DNA from: Cichorium intybus
Taxonomy: Eukaryota > Streptophyta > Magnoliopsida > Asterales > Asteraceae
Assembly (NCBI GenBank): GCA_023525715.1
Contig: CM042011.1
Span: 1,426,001 to 1,490,000, forward strand
Direction of reading: 5' to 3'
Length of the DNA: 64,000 bases
The notes under the pieces were generated by a model. The model was not told where the DNA came from. It saw only the letters and a program-made list of their open reading frames with translations, and searched no databases. Positions 13,078 to 23,671 of the stretch are shown in pieces. Position numbers and translations under genes: made by a program. How positions within the stretch are numbered: position 1 is the first letter of the stretch; each line of letters opens with the position of its first letter.

Positions 13078-13512
13078 TTGCACAATCGTGAGTCCCACGA
13101 AGATTCACACAAAACCGAGCTTGGACCAGAAAATGGCGGGCCTAAGGATGTGAAAGATGGGTGGATTGAAGGATGTAGGAGGGTAATAGGAGTATATGGC
13201 TGTTTTTTGAAAGGAATATGTAGAGGTCAGCTACTATCTGTTGTTGGGAGGGATGCAAACAACCACATGTATCCTATTGCTTGGGCTGTGGTGATAGTTG
13301 AAAATAAGAAAACCTGGAAGTGGTTTCTTGATCTTCTAATTGATGACATTGGAATGGGACTTGGACATGGGTTAACCGAGAGGGAAAGCCAAGGAAGAGC
13401 AAGGCATACAGTCTCCAAAGTTAGTATTGTCTTGAGATGCACCATTTGTCAAGAAACAGAGCACAATAGGTCTACATGTCCTCAAAAACCAACTGATGAA
13501 GCATCCATCTAA
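13078..13512 (+). pseudogene. Deleted MULE (MuDR-family) transposase fragment
   Basis: An open frame of about 144 codons without a credible ATG. Residues 33-93 match the core of plant MULE transposases: GCRRVIGVYGCFLKG, GRDANNHMYPIAWAVV, then KTWKWFLDLL. Residues 118-137 form a CX2CX4HX4C zinc knuckle (C-T-I-C, H, C) like that at the C terminus of these proteins. The several hundred residues normally between them, including the rest of the DDE catalytic region, are missing, so the frame joins two distant parts and cannot be an active transposase. An A-run follows the stop. I am confident of the family. The cause, either internal deletion or a retained short derivative, is inference. Confidence 0.8.
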
Positions 13513-13639
13513 AGGTCAAAAAAAAAAAAAAACAAAAACAAAAACTCAGAAAGCAAAACCCCAAAAAGGTATATGTTTAAAAATTATGAAAAGAATCACA
13601 ATTTGTCCCTTTGTTATTTCACTGACTATACTTTTTATG

Positions 13640-13812
13640 CATGTATGGTTGAAGTAGAAGATGTTGCTAATGTTCAACTGGAGGTTGGAGATGTTTAAGA
13701 TGTTCAAGTAGAGGTTGAAGATGTTCCAGATGTTCAAGAAGAGGTTGAAGATGTTCCTGATATCCAATTGGAATATGAAGATGTTTACAATGTTAAACTG
13801 GAAGTGGTGTAG
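13640..13812 (+). repeat. 30-bp coding-type minisatellite, remnant transposase tail
   Basis: Four to five degenerate units encode variants of V-E-D-V-P-D-V-Q-x-E, for example at 13711-13740 and 13741-13770. One unit carries an in-frame TAA. Acidic repeats of this kind follow the zinc knuckle in some MULE transposases. I read it as the decayed tail of the pseudogene at 13078-13512. Confidence 0.6.
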
Positions 13813-13937
13813 AACATGAGGAAAATGTCTAAAAGAATAACAAAGCTAGCATTAAATAGGAACGTCTGGAATGGATAAGTAAGCAGTGCCCAAGACCCAA
13901 CGAAGTTGCATTGATGTTGTTTTTTTTATGTTTTTTG

Positions 13938-14034
13938 GGAAGACAAACTATTGGTCTTGTAATTTTTTTTTGGGAAGACAAACTGTTGGTCTTGTAATAT
14001 CATATTTTCGGAAGACAAACTGTTGGTCTTGTTA
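13938..14034. repeat. Three spaced copies of a 22-bp word
   Basis: GAAGACAAACTGTTGGTCTT (first copy with one change) occurs three times, at about 13939, 13974 and 14011, separated by T-rich spacers. Within each copy AGAC and its complement GTCT are separated by AAACTGTTG, giving a weak hairpin. Function unknown. Confidence 0.7.
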
Positions 14035-14035
14035 T

Positions 14036-14357
14036 AACAACCTACTATGTTTTTTGAATTTGTTATCGCAGCATAGTTTGCGTTTAATATGTTATTGCAA
14101 ACATACCATTTCTATTACTTATGAAACTCGATTACAATTACTACATCATACTTTGTTGAAATATGTCACAAAAACAACACAAACAGATTGAATTTGTTAT
14201 AGCATCCTAGTTTGCATTTCTTTTTTGAATTTGTTATAACATCTATTACTTATAACACCATACTTTACTAGTTAACACAATTACAACATCATACTTTCTT
14301 GAAATCAGTCACAAAAACAACACAAACATACTTTTTTGAATCTATTATAGCATACTT
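14036..14357. repeat. AT-rich repeated sequence, left flank of LTR-C
   Basis: Words such as TTGTTATAGCATCCTAGTTTGC, CACAAAAACAACACAAACAT and CATACTTTCTTGAAAT recur here and again at 16605-16870. The duplicated AT-rich block was split by insertion of LTR-C. No coding content is seen. Confidence 0.6.
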
Positions 14358-14984
14358 TGTAACATCCGTATTTTGGGTTAGTAGTTTTGGGCTTAAATCG
14401 ACAAAATAAAAATTATGTTGTAAATAAAGAAAACAAATAAATAAATAAATAAATAAATTTCATAATTTGCTAGATACTTCATAATTCTTTCTTGAAAGTT
14501 TCTTCTACGTAAATATATAGTTATCGTGTTACATGGATCTATACATTTACTTATCACATTGATGTTCAGATTATTCATACTAACTCAAAAGGACAATTTA
14601 GTATTTCTGCAAGTGGAATTTAATATTTTTGCAACGAATTTTACTATTTGAGATAAATAATCTGTTACTTAACTTAAAATCATAATCTTAGCATATTAGA
14701 CGTTTTATGAAATATTGGACGTCGAAAGGTAATTTCGTAAGTTTAAAAAAATAATAATAACCTTGCATAAATGGCGTTTTAAGTCGTTTCATAGATGAAT
14801 CAAATAAGAGGGCAATTTAGTAAATTACGATAATAAGGCAATTACAAATATAGAGAATGACAATTTCTTAATTCTTTCAGAAAAGACAAACTTATGTACC
14901 ATAAGGGTATAGTCGTAATTTCATAAAAATTGCACGTTTGTTCTTCCTGATGTTGCATATGTCGGGAACACCTTCTCCAGAACC

Positions 14985-15119
14985 GGGGGGGGGGGGGGGG
15001 GGGGACAGAGGGAGAATGTCAATTAGAGGTTTGTTCTTGCGTGTATTTTCTCCGCTAGACCTCCGACAAGCTAGGGCGATGCTTAAAGAGATGCTCCCGG
15101 CCGGGGGGGGGGGGGGGGG
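14985..15119 (+). repeat. Two long G-homopolymers in LTR-C
   Basis: About 20 G at 14985-15004 and about 17 G at 15103-15119 (then T and five more G), separated by 98 bases of mixed sequence. Runs this long can form G-quadruplexes and are also prone to sequencing length error, so exact lengths are uncertain. Confidence 0.85.
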
Positions 15120-16151
15120 TGGGGGTTAATGGAACTGTCGAGGAGGAGAGTGCCGAGCAGGTATGTCATTGGTGAGCCTCGTTTCTCGTAGAGAAACGAG
15201 AACGAGAGGTGGAGTACTCGTATGGGAGGAACAGTGAGGTGAGGAGGAATTCTGGTGACGTCCCGGCGGGCTCGAGGGGAGCTGTCGGAGGCGGACGACC
15301 CGCTGTAGGAGCAAGACCATGGATTCGTGAAGCCATCCGGTGTGGTGCTAGTGGTGTTCAAAATGAGAGATTAGAAGGTAGTCGGGTTAGAAGCGGGCAC
15401 GCGTTTCCTGTAGAGGAGTATTACCGGCAGAAATGGCATTGCCGGAGAAGATGCTAGCGATCAAGGCAATGATGGTGATCGGAACCGGGTACAATCCGAG
15501 TCGTGAATCCAACCGAGTGAATGTCGGGAGTAAAGTGCAGTTTCTAAGGTCTCGGGGAAGGGCTCGTGAGTTCCACACCTGTCCGGCAAAGGCAGTGGTC
15601 GGAGGAAACTCGAGAGGGTGGAGGTGACTGTGGACGTCGCTGGAGCTGGAGATGGCGGTGCAGCGCCTTTGAGATCATTAGGTAAAAACGCGTACCAGTT
15701 CTCTTACTAGGTTAGTGTTCAACTTTGGGCTTATGTAGATTATGGGCTTTGGACTGAATTAGAAATATGTCCATCAGATTAAATGTTGTAGTTGGGCTGA
15801 TTCCATTAAATGGACTCATGTTCTTTTTGGACACGTAAAGTTGGGCTGCAATTAGACATTGTTGTAGGCAGTACTATTGACTTTTGAGTAGTTTGACTTT
15901 TGGTCAAACTTGAGGGTTTAGAATACCGGTCTTAGAGGTTCATCTTATTTGGAGTTTAGGAAGTTCTAAGTAAAGTTTACCCCTGTTAGGAAGTTTATGT
16001 TGCTGGATTTGAGGGCACTTGCGTGGAGAGCTGTCTAGCTTGAGGTCGTGGATCAGGTGAGTCTTCTCACTATACTATGGATGATGTTGCATGTGTAGAT
16101 ACCTTTATTACTTTGTGTGAAAATGTTATGTATGTGCCTTACGTGTTTATC

Positions 16152-16300
16152 GACAAGATCGGGAAGAAATCTGTGAGTCACGAAATTAGACAAGACCGGG
16201 AAGAAACCCGTGAGTCACGGAATTGGACAAGATCGGGAAGAAACCCGTGAGTCAAGGAATGAAATGTTAAATGGCAAGATCGGGGCAAGCTCGTGAGCCT
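16152..16300 (+). repeat. 37-bp tandem repeat in LTR-C
   Basis: GACAAGATCGGGAAGAAACC begins at about 16152, 16189 and 16226, with a fourth degenerate unit near 16273. Copies vary in the CCCGTGAGTCACGG part. Similar GGGA/TCCC words occur in the minus-oriented LTR-B around 20780-20870. Confidence 0.75.
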
Positions 16301-16604
16301 TTTGTGATTATGTGTTATGGAATGGATCATGTGGTATTTTGGGGAGCTCACTAAGCATTTTGCTTGGAGCACGACGCGACTGTAATTAGTGGCTTGAGCT
16401 TGGAGCACGACGCGACTGTACCGCATCCGAGGTTTTGTTATTTGAGTCTTCCACTAAATAACTTTTGTAAACTTTTTTGATAAACACTATTTGAATGTTT
16501 AATTGTAAGTTTTAATTTAGATGGTCATAATTGATAACCCGATTTATGTATTTGAACCGTTTAAAAGAAAAAATTTATTACTGGATTTGGGACGTTACTT
16601 ACTT

Positions 16605-17180
16605 TTTTTGAATCTGTTATGAAACTCGATTTCAATTACAACATACTTTTTGAATCTGTTATAGCATCCTAGTTTGCATTTCTTTTTTAATCTGTTATAG
16701 CATATATTACTTATAACACCATACTTTCCTAGTTAATACAATTACAATATCATACTTTCTTGAAATCTGTCACAAAAACAACACAAACATCATTTTTTCA
16801 AACATACCATTTCTATTACTTATGAAACTCAGTTATAGCATCATGCTTTCCTAGTTAATACAATTACAACATCAAGCTTTAGTCATTTTAGTTCAATGTT
16901 TCAAAGTACAAACAACCTAAATATAACAACTTTTTGATTAAATATCTTCCCATAACAACAAAATTTTTTTCTTCCATCTTCATCTTGCATATGCTGAGCT
17001 TGTTTTCTAATGTTGAAACTTTTAGGGTTAGATTGCATGCATCCATTTCGTCATTCTCCCCAGTCGTATCAGATTCCGTCCATTCCCAAAATTTACATTT
17101 TTTTACCTCTATTCTTCAAAAAAATAAATAGATTGGTTACAGGGAGAAGATTAAACAAAGGATGTTCAACAAAAAAAACA
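16605..17180. repeat. AT-rich repeated sequence, right flank of LTR-C
   Basis: Continuation of the block at 14036-14357, with further copies of the GTTATAGCAT and CACAAAAACAACACAAACAT words up to about 16870, then AT-rich sequence. No gene is seen on the plus strand. Confidence 0.5.
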
Positions 17181-17189
17181 TATTGATTT

Positions 17190-17320
17190 ACCAACGAGTT
17201 AGGGCACACTCGAAATTTCCTTCCATGGTTTCCGCCAGTCTGTGAAATTCTCAGACGAGATGGTAACCCACAACCGCAAGGATGATCAACATGAAATTAT
17301 TCGAGTCGCCTGGAAGAGGT
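17190..17320 (-). pseudogene. GRF-type zinc-finger fragment
   Basis: On the minus strand a short frame encodes HVDHPCGCGLPSRLRISQTG followed by GGNHGRKFRVCPN. This fits the GRF zinc-finger pattern (CxCG, a basic spacer, then NxGRxFxxC) seen in many short plant proteins and transposon-associated frames. No complete gene surrounds it, and the downstream minus-strand sequence becomes AT-rich and broken. I call it a fragment; its source is unknown. Confidence 0.55.
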
Positions 17321-17503
17321 AGAAGAAGAAGACGCAATTGATTTCTTCGTGTATGAATACGATCTAGGGCACAATTGATGAATTGTGTTCATAAAACACC
17401 AATGTTACTACACATACCCTTTCATTTTCCACGTAGATGTCACCTGATGCCACGTATGATTTTACTTATGATACACGGTTAAATTGGTGCAATGTAAATG
17501 AAA

Positions 17504-20058
17504 TGTAAGAACCCGCAAAAGTTGTAAAAGGGTAAAACGGTCTTTTGACACATTATAAGACCATTATGTAAAATAATATGTATTCGTGAAATAATAACAT
17601 AAGAAATAAGAGTTTATGCGAAATTTGGAGTTTCACCGCGTGAATAGTGAAATTTGACTAAAAAGGGCAAAATGGTCATTTGACATGAAAATGACCAAAA
17701 TGTCAAGAAAATGTTAAGTTAGTAGTTAATGGAACTTGGTTTGTAAAGATGTGAGCTTTTGGACCACTTTTGAACAAAAGAAAGAAACTAGGGACTAAAA
17801 GTGTAAATACTTAATAAAAATTAAACATAAAAGAGGGAGTTATCACTCTCTTTTCCAGAAATCAGTAGAAGAATCGAGAGAGGGCAAGAAGGCACGGGAA
17901 GAACAAGGAGCTTAGAAATCTTGCAAAGAATTGAAGTTGGAATTGAAGATAACACTTGGAATTGGTGATTCCAAGCCTCTAAAGGTAAGAATTTCATGTT
18001 TTCAAGCTTGTTCTACCCAACTTCTTGAACGGTAATTATGAACTTGATTTCTGATTTTCTAGAAATCATGAGTTTAATGAAATCATCTTGCTCAATATCA
18101 TCCATCTAACATGTTCTAACCCTTGAATATGTTAAAAACCAAGAAATGGTGATTTTGCTCAAGAACCCTAAATCACGGGTTTGTAAGATCAAAGCTAGTT
18201 TTTATGGTTTTGTTGAGTCCAAATGATCACTTAGGATGTATTAAGACACTCCTAAGTGGTTAATTTCAAAAATTTGGATTTTTAGTGAAAATCATAAAAA
18301 ACGGGTTTTCAAGAAATTGAAGTGGAAATCAGTGATTCCATGGGTTAAAACCTGATGTAAACTAAGGGTTTTAGTCATGGAATGATAGTAGACAGATTAA
18401 GTTAAGTATTAAGTGCTTAATAGGTGAAAATAGAGCTCTGTAGCTTAAAAATCGGACTAAGAACTGGACCTGCAGGACAGGCACGAGTCGTGCCTATTTT
18501 TCCTTGGCTAAGCACGAGTCGTGCTCCACTGTAGAGCCAAGAAATAGCATTTTACAATGTGCACGAGTCGTGCACCCTAAAGAGCAAAAAGAGCACGAGT
18601 CGTGCTCTTGCTGGGCAGCATTTCTGTCCAAATTTGAGATTTGAACTTGCTTCTAAACATATCCGTTTGACCTATAATTCATACCATAAGCTTAAAATGG
18701 TATGAAACCACATGGAAAATTATTAAATTCAGAATACGACCCCTCGGGGGTACTGTAGTAGAATACGAGTACATTGAAGAGTATATAATTCATAGAAAGA
18801 TGATTGCTAGTAGTCATATACTTGTTATGACTTGAAGTTGTGTCATATGAGACCTTAGAACTGTAGAGTCAGTTGTAACATATATTTATTAAATATATAT
18901 ATGTGATATATGTATAGGAGGTGCTTCAAATACTAGAGAGCACGGAAAGGGAGAAGGCGTATAAGAAGCATAGTGGTTTATAGCTAAACCAAGGTGAGTT
19001 TTATGAGGATTTCTCTAGTACATAGCAAAATGATATTTTCAGAAAAATAAGATTTCCAAATGTTTGCAAATACTAAAGTTTGGAAAATAGTTTTTTTTAA
19101 AGTAGCTCTATACAAGGGCTAAGTGTTTCAAGCAGATTTTTAAGAAGTATAGTTTGCAAAGTATTTTGAAAGAAGTTCCTTATGAGAACTAAGATGTCAA
19201 AATCAGTTTTGAAAGTATTTTCAGTAAAGAGTTATAAAGTGTATGAGTATGAGTTATTTATAAATTGAGTCCCATTTTGACCAATTTAAGATGTAATGAG
19301 ATAAGAATTAAAGAAAGAAAGAAGTAAGAGCCAGTTGTCCGGACTAGGATCACGCACATAATCGGGGGATCAGAAGACACTACTGGGATGGTACCTCCCG
19401 TCGCGAAGTAGTTGTCTAGCTTAGTATACCCTTGTGCTTGAATCTGTTCCAAGTCACAAAGGGGAGACAGAATGAGCATAACCTAGCGGGCGGATCTGTT
19501 CTGTCCCGCGAGGGGAGCTAGTAGAATGAATTAAACTAAATTAATTCATGAGTTTCAGTTGGTCACAAGTAGATGAGAAAGAAAGCAGTTATAAGAAGGA
19601 AAGTAGTTTTTAAAGAAAGAAATCAGTTTTGAGAAAGAATACAGTTTTAATAAAAGAAAGTAGTTTTTGAGAGAGAAAGTAATTTTTGAGTTCTGAAGAT
19701 AGAAAAGAAAAGAGATTTGAGATTTATTAAGAGATAAGTTCTAGTAGTTTACTTGTTTATAATTCAAGTTTTAAAGCAGAAAAGTTTTGGGTCTAAAACC
19801 CATATTACTCACGAGACTTTATGTCTCACGTATCATTTTTTTAAATGCTATGTACTTAGGTGAGATGAGCAGGAGCTGGAGTGGGACCAGTATGAAATAC
19901 AGTAAGTTTAAATTATGGTTTTCTGTATTGAGTCTGTAATACCCTTGAGAATAAGTTTGTAAAAAAAAAAAAGTTAAGTGACTTTTTCATAGTCACGCTT
20001 TGTAAGATATTTGTATTATAAACTGTATTAAATTACGGTTTGAGAAAGGGGTGTTACA
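17504..20058 (+). mobile_element. Solo LTR (LTR-A), related to the array LTRs
   Basis: The 2555-bp block starts TGTAAGAACCC and ends GGGGTGTTACA, flanked by TGAAA on both sides. Its termini and the segment around 19330-19540 (CTAGCGGGCGGATCTGTTCT and surroundings) match the minus strand of the LTRs at 1017-4486 and 7729-11214, so it is the same family in the opposite orientation. It is about 0.9 kb shorter and clearly diverged. No primer site or internal domain follows it. It carries the palindrome cluster at 18479-18609. The minus-strand 73-codon frame at 19258-19479 parallels the one in the array LTRs. Confidence 0.85.
18479..18609. repeat. Cluster of four perfect palindromes (GCACGAGTCGTGC core)
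   Basis: The 13-base core GCACGA-G-TCGTGC occurs four times in 131 bp, at 18479-18495, 18511-18525, 18559-18575 and 18589-18609. Flanking bases differ between copies but always remain complementary within a copy: AG..CT, A..T, GT..AC and AAGA..TCTT. Arms are 8, 7, 8 and 10 bases around the central G. This is a direct observation; the biological role is unknown. Confidence 0.9.
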
Positions 20059-21552
20059 TGAAACACCATCGCTTAAGGCTTTTCATAGAATATCATTTTA
20101 ACCCATGGTTTATCATTATTATTCCAAAAATCATCCTTTAGTGAAAACATCAATTTCAACATCTTCAAATAAGTCATTTTCTTTCAAAACCAATTTAAAA
20201 ACACATGAGGTTTAATGAGTGATAATCTAGATTTAAGTTGCAGAAAACATCGCTTGGTCCCATTTTAGATAAAACATATTGGTTTGTAAAAGAGCGAGGT
20301 TGTAACAATTCAAATACCATTACATATCTCAAATGAAACCACACAAACCGTGGCCTTCTAACGCTAGCTCTACTAAAGTCATTTAAACTTCTCAACCTGA
20401 GTACACATCAAAATAAGTTAGGCAATTGAAATGCCTAGTGAGCTTACCTGAGGTTGACCCATTCAGAGTGGGCAGTAAACTACCACACTCGAGACAAACC
20501 TCCAAAAATAGTTTTGACACACACTTTAAAAGTTGTTTAAGACATCATAAAGATTTACTCAAAAATGGATAGTTATGATATGCAAATGCAATGCATGATG
20601 CAACTATCCCAAACCCACGTCCATCTCATAAGAGTCCAACACACCTCAATGGCACCTACCTAAGTTCACGAATGACACGCACAAAGCATGCCACACGATC
20701 CCCGTATAGGCAAAACTAGGACTAGTGGCTATCACACTAGCCCCATGAGGGTTAGCAACTCCCTCATGCGGTTCCCTATTGCCGGGAACGGTTTTCCCTA
20801 AATCCGGGACAAACATCTTATTTTGGGCATTTTGCCCTTGATTTCCCTAAATTCGGGACAATCATGATAAAAACATCTTTCAAAACATCCTATATGCAAT
20901 GCAAAAGATAATCATAAGGTTCACTCGGTCAATCTCATCCTATATGCAATGCAATGCACAAATAGGATGCTCAAAACATCTTTCAAAACATCATCATGAC
21001 CTTCATTTGAAAACATCTTTATAAACTCATTTTCATGCAATGCACAAGTAGTAATCATATAACAGATTGCACATAATATCATGCACGAAAAGTATTTGAT
21101 AACACACACAAAAGATAATAGTTGGGATGTGTACTCCCGGTAAACTCACCCAAGGTCAACTGACGAGTCAACACTAACTCCACACAAGGTTTGATGCATT
21201 TGGAGGCACTCCTAGACATCATCCCATCCATCAAATCATATTAGTTGAGTGCTAACTCAAGTCCTTAGTCTCACCTTCAAGTCACTACAACATATCTCCT
21301 TCCCACTACACAAGAACGGAAGATATCATACTCGATTCATCTAAAAGTCAAACTATAATTACTTCTTTAGAACTAAGAAGGAACAATCATCCATCATCCA
21401 AAATGAAGTCCTTGACCCTCTAATATAAGGAAAGTCTTAGATAAAACATCCCCAAAGATTGGCATTAAAACAAGGACCCAAGGCCCAAACCATAAGGCTT
21501 AAAACCCAAAAATGATGAAAATATGGAAAACCCTCTGACACGGGTCGTGCTC
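20059..21552 (-). mobile_element. LTR-B, left segment
   Basis: The part of the minus-oriented LTR-B between the LTR-A insertion and the Athila insertion. It has no gene. It contains repeated GGGAC/ATCCGGG words at 20770-20870 and repeated CATGCAATGCA and AAAACATC words at 20870-21070. Its last bases before the Athila insertion include an imperfect ACACGGGTCGTG palindrome. Confidence 0.75.
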
Positions 21553-23557
21553 TGATAGTGTTTTATTTTTACAATAAAACACTATCATTTAAAGACTGTT
21601 TTATCGCATAAATACGATCAGAGGCACACAAAAACTATATTTCCGTGCAAAATAAAAGAATCCAGAAACCGCCTTAAAACATGCAAAATGCTTCTTCATA
21701 AACAGATACGGTTCAGACAGACCCGTCTAACCTACCCCATCTGTTAAAACCAAACAGTCACATTTTATAAGAATGCATGTTTTCACAACAAAAAGGCAAA
21801 AGCTCACATTCCAACGGCAGCTCCTGATGCACACCACAGACTCCCAACAGTCTGGCGGTGATAATAGATCTACTGTCGGGTCATTACTAACCCAAGCCAG
21901 CCATTTGTTTTCACATAGAAAACATCTCACAAATCACGGGGAAATCCTATTATGATATCATTAATTCTCTCAAAAGAATTATGATTAATTTGTCTACCGT
22001 CCCCAGACATCCTCACAAAATTGCAAGCTAAACGAGAAAATATCTCATTTTTCATACACTGCACATCACAGCCCACTGCTGTGTCGCAGATGCAAATCTG
22101 CCAGAACTATGGTTTTACCATAGGAAATCCTGATAAGCTCAACATCAAAACAGGCTTATATTAACAGGTGGCTGAACATGAATTACGATTCATGTTTAAC
22201 TTGAACAGAGTTCTCCGGAGCTGCTGGTGTGAGGAAAACAAGAGGGATTTGTGTGTTAACAATTATGGTTTATTTTCAGGAACAAGACCCAAGAACTATA
22301 AAAGAACAAACCCGAGGAAGTGATGCTCAAAACTGAAGAGTAAAAAGGCGAAATACACATAAAAATACAGCAATCGCGACTTGACACCACCTATGTCGCG
22401 ACGTGAAGAAAATCAAAACAGAAGACCCAAATACCTACAGTGATCGCGCCGCGACGGATACCCTGGTCGCGACGCGAAGACCTTGGACGCGAAGACCTTG
22501 GACGCGAGACTACCAACTCCATGAACGCGAGACTACCAACAACCGCACTAGCCAGACCAGTGGCCGACCAAAAGCAACGACCGACGCCTCCTCGCGCCGC
22601 GACGGGACCCTTGGTCGCGACGCGAGCACTGTGCTCCAGTAGTATAAATAGAAGCTCTCTATGCACGGATTTAGACACCCATTCTACATCCTTTAGACAC
22701 CAAGTTACTAAGTACTCTATATCAGTTGTAATAGTTTGAAATATTTCTTCTCTATTTGTTAGAATCAAAAGATTACCTCTCTCGGTGGTAATTCTAGTTG
22801 TAATTCAAGAAACTCGAAGGGTAAACGCATCAAGTTACATGACGAGGAACACCAAGACCATCATCACGATCATCACACGAATGGAAGGCTAATCTCTTCA
22901 GATTACTTCCGGTAATGTTATCCAACTTTTAGTATAGCATGTTTTTACTTTGATTCCGACAAATGTTTTGCTATTGTAACTCTTAAACTCCTATCTCTTG
23001 AAATACAACTGGTGAATCATTTGTGTTTACTTCTACTTATTACCATATTCTCAAGACATAGTATTACCAACATATCATTCGTGCCTATCTCACTTAAATC
23101 ACGAGTTAAGACGGATAATCAGTTAATATACTTTGTGCCCAATTAATATGTAAAGAAGTTGTAATGTACTATCATCTAGTTAAAACATAATATTGCTACA
23201 CCATTGTTTGTGCTTAATCTACCTAATTGTTAGACAAAGACAAATAATCGATTCAACATATTATGTATTTACCTATGTAATAGTAATTGTCAGTAAACTG
23301 TAATTATGTTAAAGTAATTATATCGGAATCATTGTAATAATACATGTGCAACTAATTGTTGATAACTAAACCGGAAGTAATTCTCTCTTTAATCTCAAGT
23401 TACAATCTCAATATTTTTACCATCACCGTTAAAATTCTACTTTACAACTCATTAAAAGTTAACCACTAAATCCTTGGACTCGACCCCGCTTGCCCTATCT
23501 ACATAGTAAAAAGTGGGTTATAAATTGTTTTTGACGCGTGTGACGATAGCGTTGTCA
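21553..23557 (+). mobile_element. Athila-type element, 5' LTR
   Basis: A 2005-bp LTR from TGATAGTG to GTTGTCA, identical in length and, as far as I can read, in sequence to 27462-29466. It begins with a 15-base perfect inverted repeat (21553-21567 and 21573-21587, five-base loop). A CGCGAC-rich block at 22374-22625 precedes a TATAAATA box at 22643-22650. Transcription would start shortly downstream and run into the primer site at 23561. Short open frames inside the LTR occur identically in both copies and are not counted as genes. Confidence 0.9.
22374..22650 (+). promoter_or_regulatory. Athila LTR promoter: CGCGAC-rich block plus TATA box
   Basis: At least six CGCGAC or CGCGCCGCGAC words lie between 22374 and 22625, including CCACCTATGTCGCGAC at 22387-22402, followed by TATAAATA at 22643-22650. 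The same block is in the 3' LTR at 28283-28559. The 16-base word recurs at 25211-25226, also just upstream of a TATA box. That this is the U3 promoter is inference from position. Confidence 0.65.
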
Positions 23558-23560
23558 AAA

Positions 23561-23577
23561 TGGCGCCGTTGCCGGGG
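23561..23577 (+). other. Primer-binding site, tRNA-Asp type
   Basis: TGGCGCCGTTGCCGGGG begins three bases after the LTR. It is complementary to the 3' end of plant tRNA-Asp, the primer reported for the Athila/Calypso group. Together with the 3' ORF it places the element in that lineage. Confidence 0.85.
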
Positions 23578-23671
23578 ATTATGTGCGCTTAAGTTCTAAA
23601 GAGTTGTTTAAAGTTCAACTTTTTCTTTTTATTATTATTTTCCTTCTTGTGCAAACTCACTTGTTTATACC

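Larger units (their letters stand above)
14358..16599 (+). mobile_element. Solo LTR (LTR-C) with TACTT target duplication
   Basis: The 2242-bp block starts TGTAACATCC and ends GGGACGTTACT; the final A of the usual TTACA is changed. TACTT flanks both sides (14353-14357 and 16600-16604). The first 100 bases resemble the terminus of the minus-oriented LTR-B at 31135 (TGTAACATC, then GTTTTGGGCTTAAA), so the two belong to related families in opposite orientation. It contains two G-homopolymers, a 37-bp repeat at 16152-16300 and a direct repeat of GGAGCACGACGCGACTGTA at about 16364 and 16402. No internal domain is present, consistent with LTR-LTR recombination. Confidence 0.8.

Noticed and set aside
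14938..15627. Several GC-rich open frames around the G-runs
   Set aside because: They depend on homopolymer Gly/Pro stretches, overlap each other on both strands and sit inside a solo LTR.
22391..22768. 125-codon minus-strand frame and 79/99-codon plus frames, present twice (also at 28300-28677)
   Set aside because: They occur identically in both Athila LTRs over the CGCGAC block; high CpG lowers stop frequency. No domain is recognisable.
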